A stretch of DNA of 64,000 nt, taken from positions 1 to 64,000 of IMG/VR virus record IMGVR_UViG_3300027857_000016; one strand, written 5' to 3'. The position numbers and the translations under genes are program-made. This stretch comes from a virus. The notes beneath the pieces are model-generated. The model saw nothing but the letters and a program-made list of their open reading frames with translations. It was not told the DNA's origin and did not search any database. The number at the start of each line of letters is the position of its first letter. Position 1 is the stretch's first letter. Shown one piece after another: positions 22,375 to 30,710 of the stretch.

Positions 22375-23997
22375 ATGGGCTTTTTATTCCCGTATATCAA
22401 TAGGTTGAGGAACCCAATCTACCTGGTGATCCTGGTGATCCTGGTTGGGTTCCTCGCGTCCCAGTTTTCCGGTTTGGGGATGGACGGTATCACCTATGCA
22501 GTTCTAGGTGCTGCCGCCATTGTTGTGCTCATTCCACTCGTTGGATCTGCGATAAAAACAGGGTGGCACGCCATGATTCATGGGGAGTCTGGTGTGCTTG
22601 ATTTCGCGGTCTCACCAGGCGGATATCGTCGAGCAAGGCAAGCAGAGACAGAAGAGGAGCAGGTCGCGCAATCTATTGTGCAGCCTACTCCCAACCGTCC
22701 ATTTATTATTGATGCTTTGCCATCTGTTGCATCTTCTTCGTCTGTACAGGTTTCTCCGACTGCTGTGGTAAAAGGATCGTCGATGACAGTAGCACCCTAT
22801 CGCGGTGGTCTGCTTGAGACGAAGCTGAACCTTTCTGCTGACTGTAAGCCTCCTATCAACTTTGTGCTTGGTCGGGCGATTCTGGGCGTTGGTCAACGTG
22901 GATCTGGGAAGACGAATCTAGCAGCCCGTCTCATTGAGCAGATTGGGCAGTTCCCTATCCCGATGGCGATCTTCGACTATGAGGAGGACTACCTGACGCT
23001 GCCAGCCCTCTCGAAGGTGAAGCCGAACGTGCTCAACCGTTGCGTCATTGCAGGGAGACCTGATTGGGAGGAAGCGTTCCGCTACCGGGAATACTATTGG
23101 CAGGTGGATACGGAAAATGCTAGAGAAGTGGGCTATGAGATCTTAGAGCAGGGGGTGCAACTCGTTCTAGAGGTTGGGACGTATCTGACCCTGGAAGAGG
23201 GTGCTCGCATCATGACTGAGATCATTCGCGGCATGTTTGACTGGGCCAATGAGCAAGATCCGAAGAAGCGTGTTCCCAATCTGGTCTTGCTCGACGAGGC
23301 ACAGCACTTCCTGCCTCAGAACTCTGGCGTCTCCAATATTCGTGAGGAGGAAGCTGGCGAACTGCTCAAGGCATTCATGGACATCAATGCCCGTGGCCGC
23401 AAGCGTGGATTTACCCCTGCTATCTTCACGCAGCGTATTGCTCAGATCCGCAAAGAGGTGATCGCTGGATCTGAGATCTACTTCCTCATGCGCCAGACGA
23501 TCAGCAATGACCTGCAGGTCTATGAGGGACTATTGGGCAAGGATGACAACAATAAGCAGCGTCTGGACCGGAGGACAGTGCAGGCATTTGAGAAAGGTGA
23601 TGGGATTGTCTTTGAGGGTGGAGAGATGTTCATCACGCACTTCGATGAGCGTGAGTCGGAACATCGCGGGAACACACCGAAGCTGGAGCAGGCCCTCAAC
23701 CGTTACGGGGACAGACCATTGGCACAGCGGTCCAGAAACAAATCACCTCTTGTACCAGATGAAGAGATCGAGGATGAGGATGAACAGGAACTGGAGTGCA
23801 TGCAGTTGGGGAAAGATGTTTTTATCACGATGGACCAGTTTGCTTTAGCGGTCAAGTTGCGCAAAGAAGGTCTCTCAAAGGGGTATCGAGATTTAATGCC
23901 TGTGTTTGAGTTATCAGAGCATCACGCCAAAGAGTTGAACAAGCGTATCCGAGAAGTGTTGGGTCAGGAACCTGAACAAGAGGGCAATGGAGTCTGA
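22375..23997 (+). CDS. Membrane-anchored HerA/FtsK-like ATPase
   Basis: A 540-residue protein. Two N-terminal transmembrane helices (about 15-32 and 41-57), a linker, then a P-loop ATPase of the HerA/VirB4/FtsK group: Walker A GQRGSGKT (173-180), Walker B LVLLDEAQH (303-311) and an Arg-rich stretch INARGRKRG, with a later FTQR that fits the sensor Gln. The C-terminus has an acidic linker and a small helical domain (ELSEHHAKELNKRIREVLG). Such proteins pump DNA across membranes, or process DNA ends. The start is ATG 22375, spaced correctly from GGAGATG; the ATG at 22369 is too close to the SD. Confidence 0.85.
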   Translation: MGFLFPYINRLRNPIYLVILVILVGFLASQFSGLGMDGITYAVLGAAAIVVLIPLVGSAIKTGWHAMIHGESGVLDFAVSPGGYRRARQAETEEEQVAQSIVQPTPNRPFIIDALPSVASSSSVQVSPTAVVKGSSMTVAPYRGGLLETKLNLSADCKPPINFVLGRAILGVGQRGSGKTNLAARLIEQIGQFPIPMAIFDYEEDYLTLPALSKVKPNVLNRCVIAGRPDWEEAFRYREYYWQVDTENAREVGYEILEQGVQLVLEVGTYLTLEEGARIMTEIIRGMFDWANEQDPKKRVPNLVLLDEAQHFLPQNSGVSNIREEEAGELLKAFMDINARGRKRGFTPAIFTQRIAQIRKEVIAGSEIYFLMRQTISNDLQVYEGLLGKDDNNKQRLDRRTVQAFEKGDGIVFEGGEMFITHFDERESEHRGNTPKLEQALNRYGDRPLAQRSRNKSPLVPDEEIEDEDEQELECMQLGKDVFITMDQFALAVKLRKEGLSKGYRDLMPVFELSEHHAKELNKRIREVLGQEPEQEGNGV

Positions 23998-24064
23998 GAG
24001 AGTGAGTGAGAGACTGCGAGGGGACCCCATTTTGTGCTCGGAGAGACTTCTCTCACTCACTCTC
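23998..24064. repeat. 15-bp inverted repeat between the ATPase and the next membrane gene
   Basis: GAGAGTGAGTGAGAG (23998-24012) and CTCTCACTCACTCTC (24050-24064) are perfect inverted copies 37 nt apart, directly after the ATPase stop. A third partial pyrimidine copy follows at about 24076. It may act as a terminator or RNA stability element. Confidence 0.5.
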
Positions 24065-24131
24065 GCGCCATTTTCTCTCACTCTCTCAGCACTCTCGCGG
24101 TACATTAGTCTTTCGAAAGGACTTGTAGGTT

Positions 24132-25463
24132 ATGTCATCAAAGCAGAAAATCATCACGCAGGGACTCTTCTGGGGTGCATTTGGCATCTTTCTCGCGGTG
24201 TCTATCCCGCATATTGCCTGGGTGGTGTTCCAATATACGCCACAGGATGCGTCCGTTTGGGTCTCGGTGGGGTATGGGGCGCTCTCACTGGGCTACGCGA
24301 TAGCCATTGATGGCATCATGGCATGGCTGACCCATGCGCAGAGCAGCCAGAAGCGGGCTTTTTCGCGTGATGCCATCTTCACCTGGATCTTTATCTTCGC
24401 GCTTGTGGCAATGAGTTGGTATCTCAACTGGGTCTATAACGTGGCTCATGACCCATCACACCAGGGCGGAGAGGTCTGGAAGTTCGCTCTCACCAGCCAG
24501 TGGGGGGTTCTCCCTGAAATCACCGTTGGCACGTTTACGCCGTGGCTCCTAGCGGCGCTCCCGGTCTTCACGATTGCCTACGTGGGAGTCCTCAATAATG
24601 TTAACAATATGAAGGAAGAGGCAGCAAAAAGTGTGGAGGATCTGGAGAATGAGGCAAAGGTTGCGGTGCGTCGTGCAACGGCGATGAAGCAGATCAAAGA
24701 TGCGAGATCAAGTGATGATACTGTCGCAAAAGTTGTTGATAATGCTTTCGGTATTGCGGGAAAATTCAAGGAAAATTTGAGGGAGTTTCGTGGCACAAAA
24801 CGAGATCCTGAGATGGAGAAGCAGACAAAGGTTTTACAGATGTTCCGTGATGTTCCCTCCCTTTTAGAACCACAAAACGAAGAGAATGGTGTGGCAACCA
24901 TCAAGGAAATGTTGCGGATAAAGCGAGACGCCGAAGCTCGTTTCTGGTGGCTAAAAGCAAAGACACTTCTTGAACAGAAACAGGCAGAAGAGCAGGAAGA
25001 AAACGTGGCACATTCTGTGGATGATTCGCTGGAAGAAACTTCCACAGGTGAGACCCACAAAAAGACGACGCAGCAGGATGAAGAGAGCACTTCTCACACT
25101 GAAAACAATGCGTCTAAAACATCCACAGCAACACCTGCTTCTACCCGCGCTACAACGCCACTGAGCATCACTATTCAAGAGGCAGCAGCGCAACTCGAAC
25201 TCAGCGAGGCATACATTCGTGAATTGCGCAATAATGGGAAACTTCGCAGTCCAGCACGTAGTAAAAAAATGATCCTGATCAGTAGTCTGAAAACCTATCA
25301 AGAAAGTCGTGCGAAAAAGGAACCAGTAACCGACAAAACAGCATCTATAAAATCGGAACAAAACCACCAACAGAATGGACAAAGTGGTGGGAAGAATGGC
25401 AACGGAAGTGGGTACGATAAGGAGACAGAATCTGTTATGAATTTGCCAATGTATACGGCTTAA
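24132..25463 (+). CDS. Membrane protein with a C-terminal HTH
   Basis: A 443-residue protein with four membrane helices (about 10-32, 42-63, 83-104 and 137-158), then a long charged helical region, a Thr/Ser/Glu-rich linker and a C-terminal excisionase-like HTH (ITIQEAAAQLELSEAYIREL, about 345-364). The combination of membrane domain and DNA-binding domain could tether DNA to the membrane. The ATG follows GAAAGGA. It belongs to the ATPase cluster. No named family recognised. Confidence 0.7.
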   Translation: MSSKQKIITQGLFWGAFGIFLAVSIPHIAWVVFQYTPQDASVWVSVGYGALSLGYAIAIDGIMAWLTHAQSSQKRAFSRDAIFTWIFIFALVAMSWYLNWVYNVAHDPSHQGGEVWKFALTSQWGVLPEITVGTFTPWLLAALPVFTIAYVGVLNNVNNMKEEAAKSVEDLENEAKVAVRRATAMKQIKDARSSDDTVAKVVDNAFGIAGKFKENLREFRGTKRDPEMEKQTKVLQMFRDVPSLLEPQNEENGVATIKEMLRIKRDAEARFWWLKAKTLLEQKQAEEQEENVAHSVDDSLEETSTGETHKKTTQQDEESTSHTENNASKTSTATPASTRATTPLSITIQEAAAQLELSEAYIRELRNNGKLRSPARSKKMILISSLKTYQESRAKKEPVTDKTASIKSEQNHQQNGQSGGKNGNGSGYDKETESVMNLPMYTA

Positions 25464-25480
25464 AGAAAGGGAGTTTTATC

Positions 25481-25681
25481 GTGAGTTCTACCCAATTTCG
25501 TAGTATGTGTGAACTTAGTCTGGTGGCGATTATCATGTCTGGTTTTATCGGGGCATTCCCGCTGTTCAATGGGACCATCATCCCATTTTTGATTGTGTGT
25601 GGACAGGGGATCATCTTCATGGTATGTATCCTAGTCACTGTTCGAGTATGGAAACAACAGAAAAGGAGGCAAGAAGCATGA
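25481..25681 (+). CDS. Small two-helix membrane protein
   Basis: A 66-residue protein starting at GTG behind AAAGGGAG, consisting of two hydrophobic helices and a basic tail (KQQKRRQEA). Last gene before the terminator at 25718. No family recognised. Confidence 0.6.
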   Translation: MSSTQFRSMCELSLVAIIMSGFIGAFPLFNGTIIPFLIVCGQGIIFMVCILVTVRVWKQQKRRQEA

Positions 25682-25717
25682 ACTGGAAAATGGAGCAGTA
25701 GAAACAACTCCTCAGCT

Positions 25718-25759
25718 AGAAAGGCACCTCTCAAAACTCCCTTTGAGAGGTGCCTTTCT
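25718..25759 (+). terminator. Strong intrinsic terminator
   Basis: A perfect 18-bp stem (25718-25735 with 25742-25759) with a 6-nt loop, T-rich at the right arm's end. It closes the 19.5-25.7 kb operon. Confidence 0.85.
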
Positions 25760-25841
25760 GGTCATCCACCACCTATCCCCCAACGTATCTTTCGACAAAA
25801 AAGCATTCACAAAATGAGTAGATTTTGAGTAGACATTGTTA

Positions 25842-25870
25842 TTGCAAAGTGACCCATCATTGGTCACAAT
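25842..25870 (+). promoter_or_regulatory. Weak promoter candidate with palindrome
   Basis: TTGCAA (25842-25847) and CACAAT (25865-25870) with a 17-bp spacer; the palindrome GTGACC-7-GGTCAC (25849-25867) fills the spacer. It lies in the 275-bp gap between the terminator and the gene at 25957; I see nothing else in that gap except a two-mismatch copy of the recurrent palindrome at 25806-25818. Confidence 0.35.
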
Positions 25871-25948
25871 GTTTGTATATGTCTCGTCGTCCTATTGTTG
25901 AGTTGTCCATATGTTCTAGTGCAGGGAGGCAGTATTAGACAAGAAAGG

Positions 25949-25961
25949 TTCATGTTGTGAA
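25949..25961. promoter_or_regulatory. Palindromic operator-like site, 12 of 13 match
   Basis: TTCATGTTGTGAA, overlapping the GTG start of the gene at 25957. Confidence 0.45.
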
Positions 25962-26220
25962 TGGTATCCCGCTTCCTGAGTTAACGCAGGCCCTGGAGGA
26001 GTACAAACGCTATGAAGAGGCATTTCGACGAGCCTCTTACTACGGATCTCTCTGTACCTCTTTCCTTCGTGAGCAGTTGCAGATAGCTGAGAAGGTACTA
26101 GATGAATTGTTCATCTCCTTCTATGAGATGAATATCGCCCCTCTTTGGGATGCAAGTCAGAGGTGTTTCTATGGCGTCTCTTTTTGTGAGCGTCAATCTG
26201 TTCGCAGTGTGAAGGGATGA
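25957..26220 (+). CDS. Small helical hypothetical protein
   Basis: An 87-residue helical protein (LEEYKRYEEAFRRASYYGS). The GTG start overlaps a palindromic site and has AAGAAAGG upstream. The exact palindrome at 26201-26213 lies in its last codons. No family recognised. Confidence 0.5.
   Translation: MNGIPLPELTQALEEYKRYEEAFRRASYYGSLCTSFLREQLQIAEKVLDELFISFYEMNIAPLWDASQRCFYGVSFCERQSVRSVKG
26201..26213. promoter_or_regulatory. Palindromic operator-like site, exact
   Basis: TTCGCAGTGTGAA, 13 bp before the start of the gene at 26227. Confidence 0.5.
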
Positions 26221-26226
26221 TGGGGA

Positions 26227-26427
26227 ATGAAGATCATGCATGTGTGTGGGGAGTGTCACGAGGCATTTGAGGTGGAACTGCGTGAAGGTGGGCGTGGGTC
26301 CGCTCACTGTTGTCCGGGATGCAGGGTCATCTTACGGGAACGGCGCAAAGAGGTAAATAACCAGCGGTATCATCGCTGGTATAGCAAACATCGGGCAGGG
26401 CATCATGCAGAGGATATCCGTGCTTGA
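26227..26427 (+). CDS. Small zinc-ribbon protein
   Basis: A 66-residue protein with CGEC (7-10) and CCPGC (28-32), the two knuckles of a zinc ribbon, and a basic C-terminus (RKEVNNQRYHRWYSKHRAGH). It may bind DNA or RNA. The gap after it (26428-26829) contains no convincing gene on either strand, only the promoter and palindrome at 26672-26700. Confidence 0.65.
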   Translation: MKIMHVCGECHEAFEVELREGGRGSAHCCPGCRVILRERRKEVNNQRYHRWYSKHRAGHHAEDIRA

Positions 26428-26671
26428 CAGTCCTCTTGTCTGAGCGTAGAGTAGGTTTTCATGGTGCGAGGGATATGCTGCCAAAGGAATCCTTTCGTGG
26501 TTGAAATACTCCATAAAGCCTGTTTCTCGCACCTCGTATTGATGACCTCCGTTTCTGAAGACGGGTACACTGAACATGTGTGCGTGTGTGCTTTTCTACC
26601 TCTTCAACTACTTCGTGTTCCATGAGGGCGTTCATCCTATTCCACTTTTCCATCAGACATGCGCACACTTG

Positions 26672-26700
26672 TTGCATTCATGTTGCGAACTATGTACAAT
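26672..26700 (+). promoter_or_regulatory. Promoter with an operator palindrome in its spacer
   Basis: TTGCAT (26672-26677) and TACAAT (26695-26700), 17-bp spacer. The palindrome TTCATGTTGCGAA (26677-26689, 12 of 13 match) sits between the two boxes. It probably starts the transcript into the terminase and morphogenesis genes. Confidence 0.6.
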
Positions 26701-26829
26701 AGATAGCAAGAAGCGAGGGTCGTAGGATCATCGGCTGGCTGGAAACCGAGAGAGAAATACTATGAAGTGAAAGTAGATGTCTCTGGCCTTTCCACGTCTT
26801 ACGTCTCGCCTCTTCTCTTAGACTGATGA

Positions 26830-27273
26830 ATGGATACATGGAAGAGGTGCTACGTGGTGGTTGAGATGAGACGCATTACTCTCAAGGATCTCCCTGTCTA
26901 CCCTCTCTACGATGAGCTATACCTCAGTCACGGGCATACGCGTTTGCAGGTGGATTGGTTGCTCCAGAACGGCACGCTCTATCGCTCTCTTCCTGTGTTT
27001 GTTCCAGACGACCCGTTTGGCGATACCTCCTGGTATCACGAGATGTTTTATCGGGATGGGGTCTACACGTTTGTGAAGTATGCGCCAGGCTATCATGCTG
27101 ATGATGAACCCGACCCGTCCAAAGTGACGATGAGGCAATACAAGACGCTGAATGAGTTGTTCGAGGGCGAGCAGGTGAGGAATATAGCCGATTGTGCTCA
27201 TGATGTGAGTGATCCTGGGTGGCACTGGACACATTACGCGCCTGCAGTCCTGGTGAGTGGAGGTCGTGAGTGA
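26830..27273 (+). CDS. Hypothetical protein upstream of terminase
   Basis: A 147-residue protein, rich in Tyr, Trp, His and Asp. The ATG at 26866 (MRRITLKDLPVYP) is an alternative start with a GAGGTG SD. No family recognised; its position suggests a packaging or late-gene role but nothing in the sequence shows it. Confidence 0.6.
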   Translation: MDTWKRCYVVVEMRRITLKDLPVYPLYDELYLSHGHTRLQVDWLLQNGTLYRSLPVFVPDDPFGDTSWYHEMFYRDGVYTFVKYAPGYHADDEPDPSKVTMRQYKTLNELFEGEQVRNIADCAHDVSDPGWHWTHYAPAVLVSGGRE

Positions 27274-27386
27274 TGGTTATCACAGGTGAGATGCTAGTGC
27301 AAGCGGCGTTGACGGCATTCTTTGTGGTGTTCTTCTTAGCGATTATCTCGTTGTTGTTTGGACGCTGGATGTGGCCCAAGCCGTAG
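27273..27386 (+). CDS. 37-residue membrane peptide
   Basis: A short frame whose ATG overlaps the preceding stop (TGATG). The product is one hydrophobic helix (about residues 9-30, FFVVFFLAIISLLF) ending in GRWMWPKP. It is below usual length limits but position and composition support it. Confidence 0.55.
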   Translation: MVITGEMLVQAALTAFFVVFFLAIISLLFGRWMWPKP

Positions 27387-27408
27387 GCAATTCACTAGGG
27401 TGGAATAG

Positions 27409-27981
27409 GTGGTAGGTGTGGCGGAGAAGTATGGGCAAGTGCAACTGGAAGAAACGCCTAAATCAGCAGCAGCATTCTATGAGTACTGTTTGCTCGGTGC
27501 TGATCGCAGTTTAGCAAAACTTGCTCAAAAACTCGGTAAGTCAACGGCATATATACGGTGTCTGGAAACGTGGTCATCGCACAATAGGTGGCAGGAACGG
27601 GTCAGAGAATATGACGCTGAGCAGGCAAGATTTCAAGGAGAAGCCATCCTCCAGGAGCGTACAAAAATCCTCAAATTTCGTTATGCGCTTATGCACAAGC
27701 GCATTGAACAACTTGACCGCATAGCACAAAAACTCCTCGATTATGCCGAAGACGAAGAAAAAGTATGGCTCCCCGATGTGAAAGCTATTGGCAATGGACC
27801 AGGCGCTGAACGTGTTGATCTAGTGCAGTTCAACGATGCCCTCTTCCGAGAAATCCGTGCGCACTTTGCCGATATCGCATCTGAACTGGGTGAGCGTGTC
27901 AAAAAGACCGATACCACCGTTACGGTAATCCCAAAGACCTACCTTGATCTTGATCCTGATGAGGACGGGAGCGAAGAGTGA
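27409..27981 (+). CDS. Probable terminase small subunit
   Basis: A 190-residue protein starting at GTG. The N-terminal part has a helix-turn-helix pattern (RSLAKLAQKLGKSTAYIRCL, then W-SSHNRWQERVREYD), followed by a long helical oligomerisation region. This is the usual plan of small terminase subunits, which recognise the packaging site. It directly precedes and overlaps the large subunit. Assignment rests mainly on that pattern and position. Confidence 0.75.
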   Translation: MVGVAEKYGQVQLEETPKSAAAFYEYCLLGADRSLAKLAQKLGKSTAYIRCLETWSSHNRWQERVREYDAEQARFQGEAILQERTKILKFRYALMHKRIEQLDRIAQKLLDYAEDEEKVWLPDVKAIGNGPGAERVDLVQFNDALFREIRAHFADIASELGERVKKTDTTVTVIPKTYLDLDPDEDGSEE

Positions 27982-27992
27982 TGGGAGCAGTG

Positions 27993-29384
27993 ATGAGCGC
28001 TCCGAAAGAGCAACGACCCTACAAGCGATACGGTGCTGCATTGACTGCATGGAAATCTCGACGGCGTGAGCTGGTGCTTTCTGGTCCTGCTGGAACTGGC
28101 AAGAGTCGCGCCTGTTTAGAGAAACTTCACTTCTGCGCTGACAAATATGCTGGCATGCGTGGGTTGATCGTGCGTAAAACACGGACCAGTGTCACGCAAA
28201 CAGCAATGGTGACATTCGAGCAGAAAGTGTTACCTGAAGGGTGGCTTGGAAACATTATCCACTTTCGCTCAAGCGAGCAAGAGTATCGATATCCCAACGG
28301 CTCCATTATTGCCGTTGGCGGGCTAGATAAATCATCCAAGATCATGAGTTCCGAGTGGGACATGATCTATGTACAAGAGGCAACAGAACTAAGCGAGGAT
28401 GGATGGGAATCGCTGACCACACGCTTACGTAATAATGTGATGCCTTATCAACAACTTCTTGCTGACTGTAACCCTGGACCTCCTACCCACTGGCTCAAAC
28501 TTCGCGCTGATCGTGGTCTTGTGTTGATGTTGGAGTCCAGACACGAGGATAATCCCTCCGTTACTCCTGAGTATATTGCTACCCTGGATGCACTCACAGG
28601 TGTGCGCTATCTCCGTTTACGCAAAGGAATATGGGCAGCGGCTGAGGGATTGGTATATGAGGAGTGGAATCCCGCCATACATAAAGTCTCACGCTCGAAG
28701 CTGGTGGAATGGCAGATCCTTACATCGACAGGGGCGATGAATCGTAATGGAGCAAGGCGGGTTATTGCTGGTGTGGACTGGGGATGGAAGAATCCTGGAA
28801 CCATCCTCGTTTTTGCTCTAGATGCTGATGATCGTTTGTTTCTCATCCACGAGGTGTATCGAACACAGCGTACAGATGACTGGTGGACAGAGCAAGCGGT
28901 GCAACTCAAGAAGATGTATGGCATTAGTGAGTTCATCTGTGATCCTGCTATGCCTGCCTATATCGCCAAGTTCAAGCTCGCAGGCTTAAATGCTATCGAG
29001 GCGAACAATGAGATCGCCGCTGGTGTCAACGATATGCGCGAATGTCTCCAGATAGCCAGCGATGGACGACCGCGTTTTTATGTCTACGAATATGCGCTGA
29101 GAGATCGTGATGAGACACGTGTTGAGAAGTATCTCCCGTTTTGTTTCGATGGGGAAATCTTGGAGTATGTGTGGCCGAAAGATCAGGAGGGGAAACCCGT
29201 TAAGGAATTACCAGTAGCGGTGAACAATCATGCGTTAGACGCCTCTCGCTACGTATGCCGGTGGTTGAGTAAAGACACGCCCTCATCAGCACACCATCTT
29301 TTGGCAATAAATCGTCGTGTTGAGTTGGACAGGAGAAGAAGGGTACAACCTATCCAGTCAGTGCAAAGAGGATGGCCGCAATGA
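27993..29384 (+). CDS. Terminase large subunit
   Basis: The DNA-packaging motor. With the ATG at 27993 it has 463 residues. ATPase: Walker A GPAGTGKS (31-38), Walker B MIYVQEATE (124-132) and coupling motif LLADCNP (155-161). Nuclease domain (RNase H fold): D262 in AGVDWGWKNPG, D317 in FICDPA and D416 in NHALDASRY. All expected residues are present. In-frame starts at 27978 and 27981 are possible. The family resembles PBSX/Terminase_3-type subunits. Confidence 0.92.
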   Translation: MSAPKEQRPYKRYGAALTAWKSRRRELVLSGPAGTGKSRACLEKLHFCADKYAGMRGLIVRKTRTSVTQTAMVTFEQKVLPEGWLGNIIHFRSSEQEYRYPNGSIIAVGGLDKSSKIMSSEWDMIYVQEATELSEDGWESLTTRLRNNVMPYQQLLADCNPGPPTHWLKLRADRGLVLMLESRHEDNPSVTPEYIATLDALTGVRYLRLRKGIWAAAEGLVYEEWNPAIHKVSRSKLVEWQILTSTGAMNRNGARRVIAGVDWGWKNPGTILVFALDADDRLFLIHEVYRTQRTDDWWTEQAVQLKKMYGISEFICDPAMPAYIAKFKLAGLNAIEANNEIAAGVNDMRECLQIASDGRPRFYVYEYALRDRDETRVEKYLPFCFDGEILEYVWPKDQEGKPVKELPVAVNNHALDASRYVCRWLSKDTPSSAHHLLAINRRVELDRRRRVQPIQSVQRGWPQ

Positions 29385-29656
29385 GCAAGGTTAACCTCTC
29401 GGAGTGGACACCGGAGCAAATTGACGAGTTTGAACAGCTCTTCCGTGACCTCAAAAAGATCTATGGGAACGAACCACTCGCATTGACGCCAGAACAAAGA
29501 GACATCGCTGTTCAATTGGGATTGATACCTCCCTTATCAGTAAAGGTAGAGGTGGATTTCAAAGGGGAAAAATGTCGGGGGTTTCTTCATTTGGATGACA
29601 ATGATGTCTACAGGGGGATGGTATATCTAGTTGAAGAGGAGAAAGAAATTCAATGA
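29381..29656 (+). CDS. Small protein, paralogue of the gene at 33210
   Basis: A 91-residue acidic protein beginning with a helix (NLSEWTPEQIDEFEQLF) followed by PLALTPEQRDIAVQLGLIPP and a short beta part (SVKVEVDF). The gene at 33210 is clearly related in every part (NLSEWNADQIDHFEQ, FALRPEQRAIAIQLGI, LSVKVEV). Coupled to the terminase gene by ATGA. Unknown function. Confidence 0.65.
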   Translation: MSKVNLSEWTPEQIDEFEQLFRDLKKIYGNEPLALTPEQRDIAVQLGLIPPLSVKVEVDFKGEKCRGFLHLDDNDVYRGMVYLVEEEKEIQ

Positions 29657-30312
29657 CAGAAGTACAAACCGAGCAAACATCTTTAGACCAAATCAATACA
29701 CCACTGAAAACCAATGTGATCTTTATCATCGACGAATCTGGTTCGATGGCATCTGCCGCCAGTGACGTACGAGGCGGGTTTAACACCTATGTCCAGACGC
29801 TGAAAGATGATAGCAACGAGTACTCTCTCACCGCTCTCAAGTTTGGGACAAATGTAAGACCCTTGTTTACTAATTTACCACTCAGTCAGGTACCAGAACT
29901 CACGGTAGCGAACTATAGACCGCTAGATGGGACTGCCCTCTATGACGCCATTGGGTATGGGTTCGCCTCCACGAAACAGCAGTCCACTGATCCGGTGAAG
30001 CCAGATGAAGCCGAGCGGTATCTGATGATCATTATGACTGATGGCTTCGAGAACTCTTCCCGTGAGTTTGACAAGGAGACCATTGTCAAGAAGATGAAAG
30101 AGCATGAGGCATCTGGATACTGGACGTTCGTGTATCTGGGAGCAGATCAAGATGCATGGCCTATTGCATCCCAGTTGGGATTTGCTCAGGGGAATGTGAT
30201 GAGTTACGCCAGTGCTGATACCGGTTCAACGTTCTCTGAATTAGCATCATCAACCACAACTACCAGCAGTTCTGGACACGCACAGACGCGCCGCTTCTTT
30301 GGCGGGAAATAA
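29653..30312 (+). CDS. von Willebrand factor A domain protein
   Basis: A 219-residue protein that is essentially one vWA domain with a complete metal-binding (MIDAS) site: D27-x-S29-x-S31 (DESGS), T94 in LDGTALYD and D130 in IMTDGFE. The C-terminus is Ser/Thr-rich and basic. vWA domains bind protein partners through a metal ion, and phage and tellurite-type systems use them with ATPases; none is adjacent here. No signal peptide, so it is cytosolic. Confidence 0.85.
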   Translation: MTEVQTEQTSLDQINTPLKTNVIFIIDESGSMASAASDVRGGFNTYVQTLKDDSNEYSLTALKFGTNVRPLFTNLPLSQVPELTVANYRPLDGTALYDAIGYGFASTKQQSTDPVKPDEAERYLMIIMTDGFENSSREFDKETIVKKMKEHEASGYWTFVYLGADQDAWPIASQLGFAQGNVMSYASADTGSTFSELASSTTTTSSSGHAQTRRFFGGK

Positions 30313-30314
30313 TA

Positions 30315-30710
30315 ATGGATGAGTTCATACGAGATGTCATCACCAAACTGACACAAGCGCGAGTCAATGCTGGTCTGACACAGGCTGAAGTGGCCGAGCG
30401 CATGGGGACAAAACAAGCGTCTATTGCTCGGATGGAGAATGCTCTCAATGGGTCATTCTCTCTACGTCGGATAGCTGACTACGCCCTAGCGTGCGGGGTA
30501 GTTCCATGTCAGTTTGCCCATAATGAACCTTTAGAGTTTCATCTCATTTCTTTGGAACTTGCCTATGAGTTCACCCTTGTTGATCCACAAAAGCCAATGA
30601 CATGGAAGAATTTCACGGCGTGGGTGTCAAAGCGAGTCTGGGAAGGTGCCCCGCCTGTGTATACTGTGTCGAGTACGTGGCATTGGGATGGGAGGAGTAT
30701 AGCGGCATGA
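30315..30710 (+). CDS. XRE-family HTH protein
   Basis: A 131-residue protein with an N-terminal Cro/C1-type HTH (GLTQAEVAERMGTKQASIAR, about 20-39) and a C-terminal part without a known domain. Two bases after the vWA stop. It may regulate this operon or act as an antitoxin-like partner. Confidence 0.75.
   Translation: MDEFIRDVITKLTQARVNAGLTQAEVAERMGTKQASIARMENALNGSFSLRRIADYALACGVVPCQFAHNEPLEFHLISLELAYEFTLVDPQKPMTWKNFTAWVSKRVWEGAPPVYTVSSTWHWDGRSIAA

Noticed and set aside
26332-26677. Two overlapping minus frames with a partly natural look (NGGHQYEVRETGFMEYF)
   Set aside because: The pieces are in different frames, lack an SD, and run into the zinc-ribbon gene on the other strand. A decayed gene is possible but cannot be supported.
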